DNA from: Serripes groenlandicus | Taxonomy: Eukaryota; Mollusca; Bivalvia; Cardiida; Cardiidae | NCBI GenBank assembly: GCA_031761405.1 | Contig: JASEVX010000008.1 | Coordinates: 39,801,483 to 39,865,482 of the forward strand | Length of the DNA stretch: 64,000 bases | Reading direction: 5' to 3' | Shown here: positions 63,959 through 64,000 of the stretch, in pieces | How the letters are laid out: every line of letters starts with the position of its first letter | Position numbering within the stretch: position 1 is the stretch's first letter | The notes under the pieces: model-generated | The model's input: only the letters and a program-made list of their open reading frames with translations | What the model was told of the DNA's origin: nothing | Databases searched by the model: none | Made by a program: the position numbers and the translations under genes

Positions 63959-64000
63959 AAAATGGAATTGGACATTGAGAATAGCTTCGCAATTATTGGA

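Overview
The window looks like animal nuclear DNA, most likely from a bivalve mollusc of the heterodont type. It is AT-rich, and its genes are split into small exons with GT-AG introns. It is crowded with tRNA-derived SINEs, short inverted-repeat elements (MITEs), minisatellites and non-LTR retrotransposon relics. No bacterial-style genes or operons are present. The species is inferred from repeat style and gene content, not proven. One 200-base N gap lies at 40,640-40,839.

Gene 1 (minus strand, 25,640 down to 142, continuing off the left edge) is the main content of the left 25 kb. Eleven exons were assembled by hand from splice sites and YWTD-type sequence, and every splice phase agrees from one exon to the next. 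They encode about 541 residues: a signal peptide, a six-bladed YWTD beta-propeller, a six-cysteine EGF module, and the first three blades of a second propeller. The lack of LDL-A repeats before the first propeller matches the LRP5/LRP6/Arrow layout (Wnt co-receptors), but the sequence is divergent. Its introns hold four long minisatellites (units of 46, 76, 55 and about 59 bp), SINEs and MITEs. Two exons have partial tandem copies in the neighbouring intron, some with open frame and splice signals.

The middle (25.7-54 kb) has no host gene I can recognise. It holds an 80-bp repeat field, an RTE-type reverse transcriptase relic, a nearly full-length but broken L1/Tx1-type LINE bracketed by TAG microsatellite, a minisatellite grown inside a SINE, a 1.16-kb inverted-repeat DNA transposon, a 1.06-kb hAT element with a perfect 8-bp target duplication and a BED-finger relic, and many MITEs.

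Gene 2 (plus strand, about 54.8-61.6 kb, running off the right edge) is an ADAM/ADAMTS-like (M12B) metalloprotease. Five phase-consistent exons give the pro-domain, a furin site and the start of the catalytic domain. The signal peptide and zinc-binding exons were not found; one extra upstream exon is tentative.

Genes 1 and 2 are transcribed away from each other and are separated by about 29 kb of repeats. Nothing in the sequence suggests they work together.
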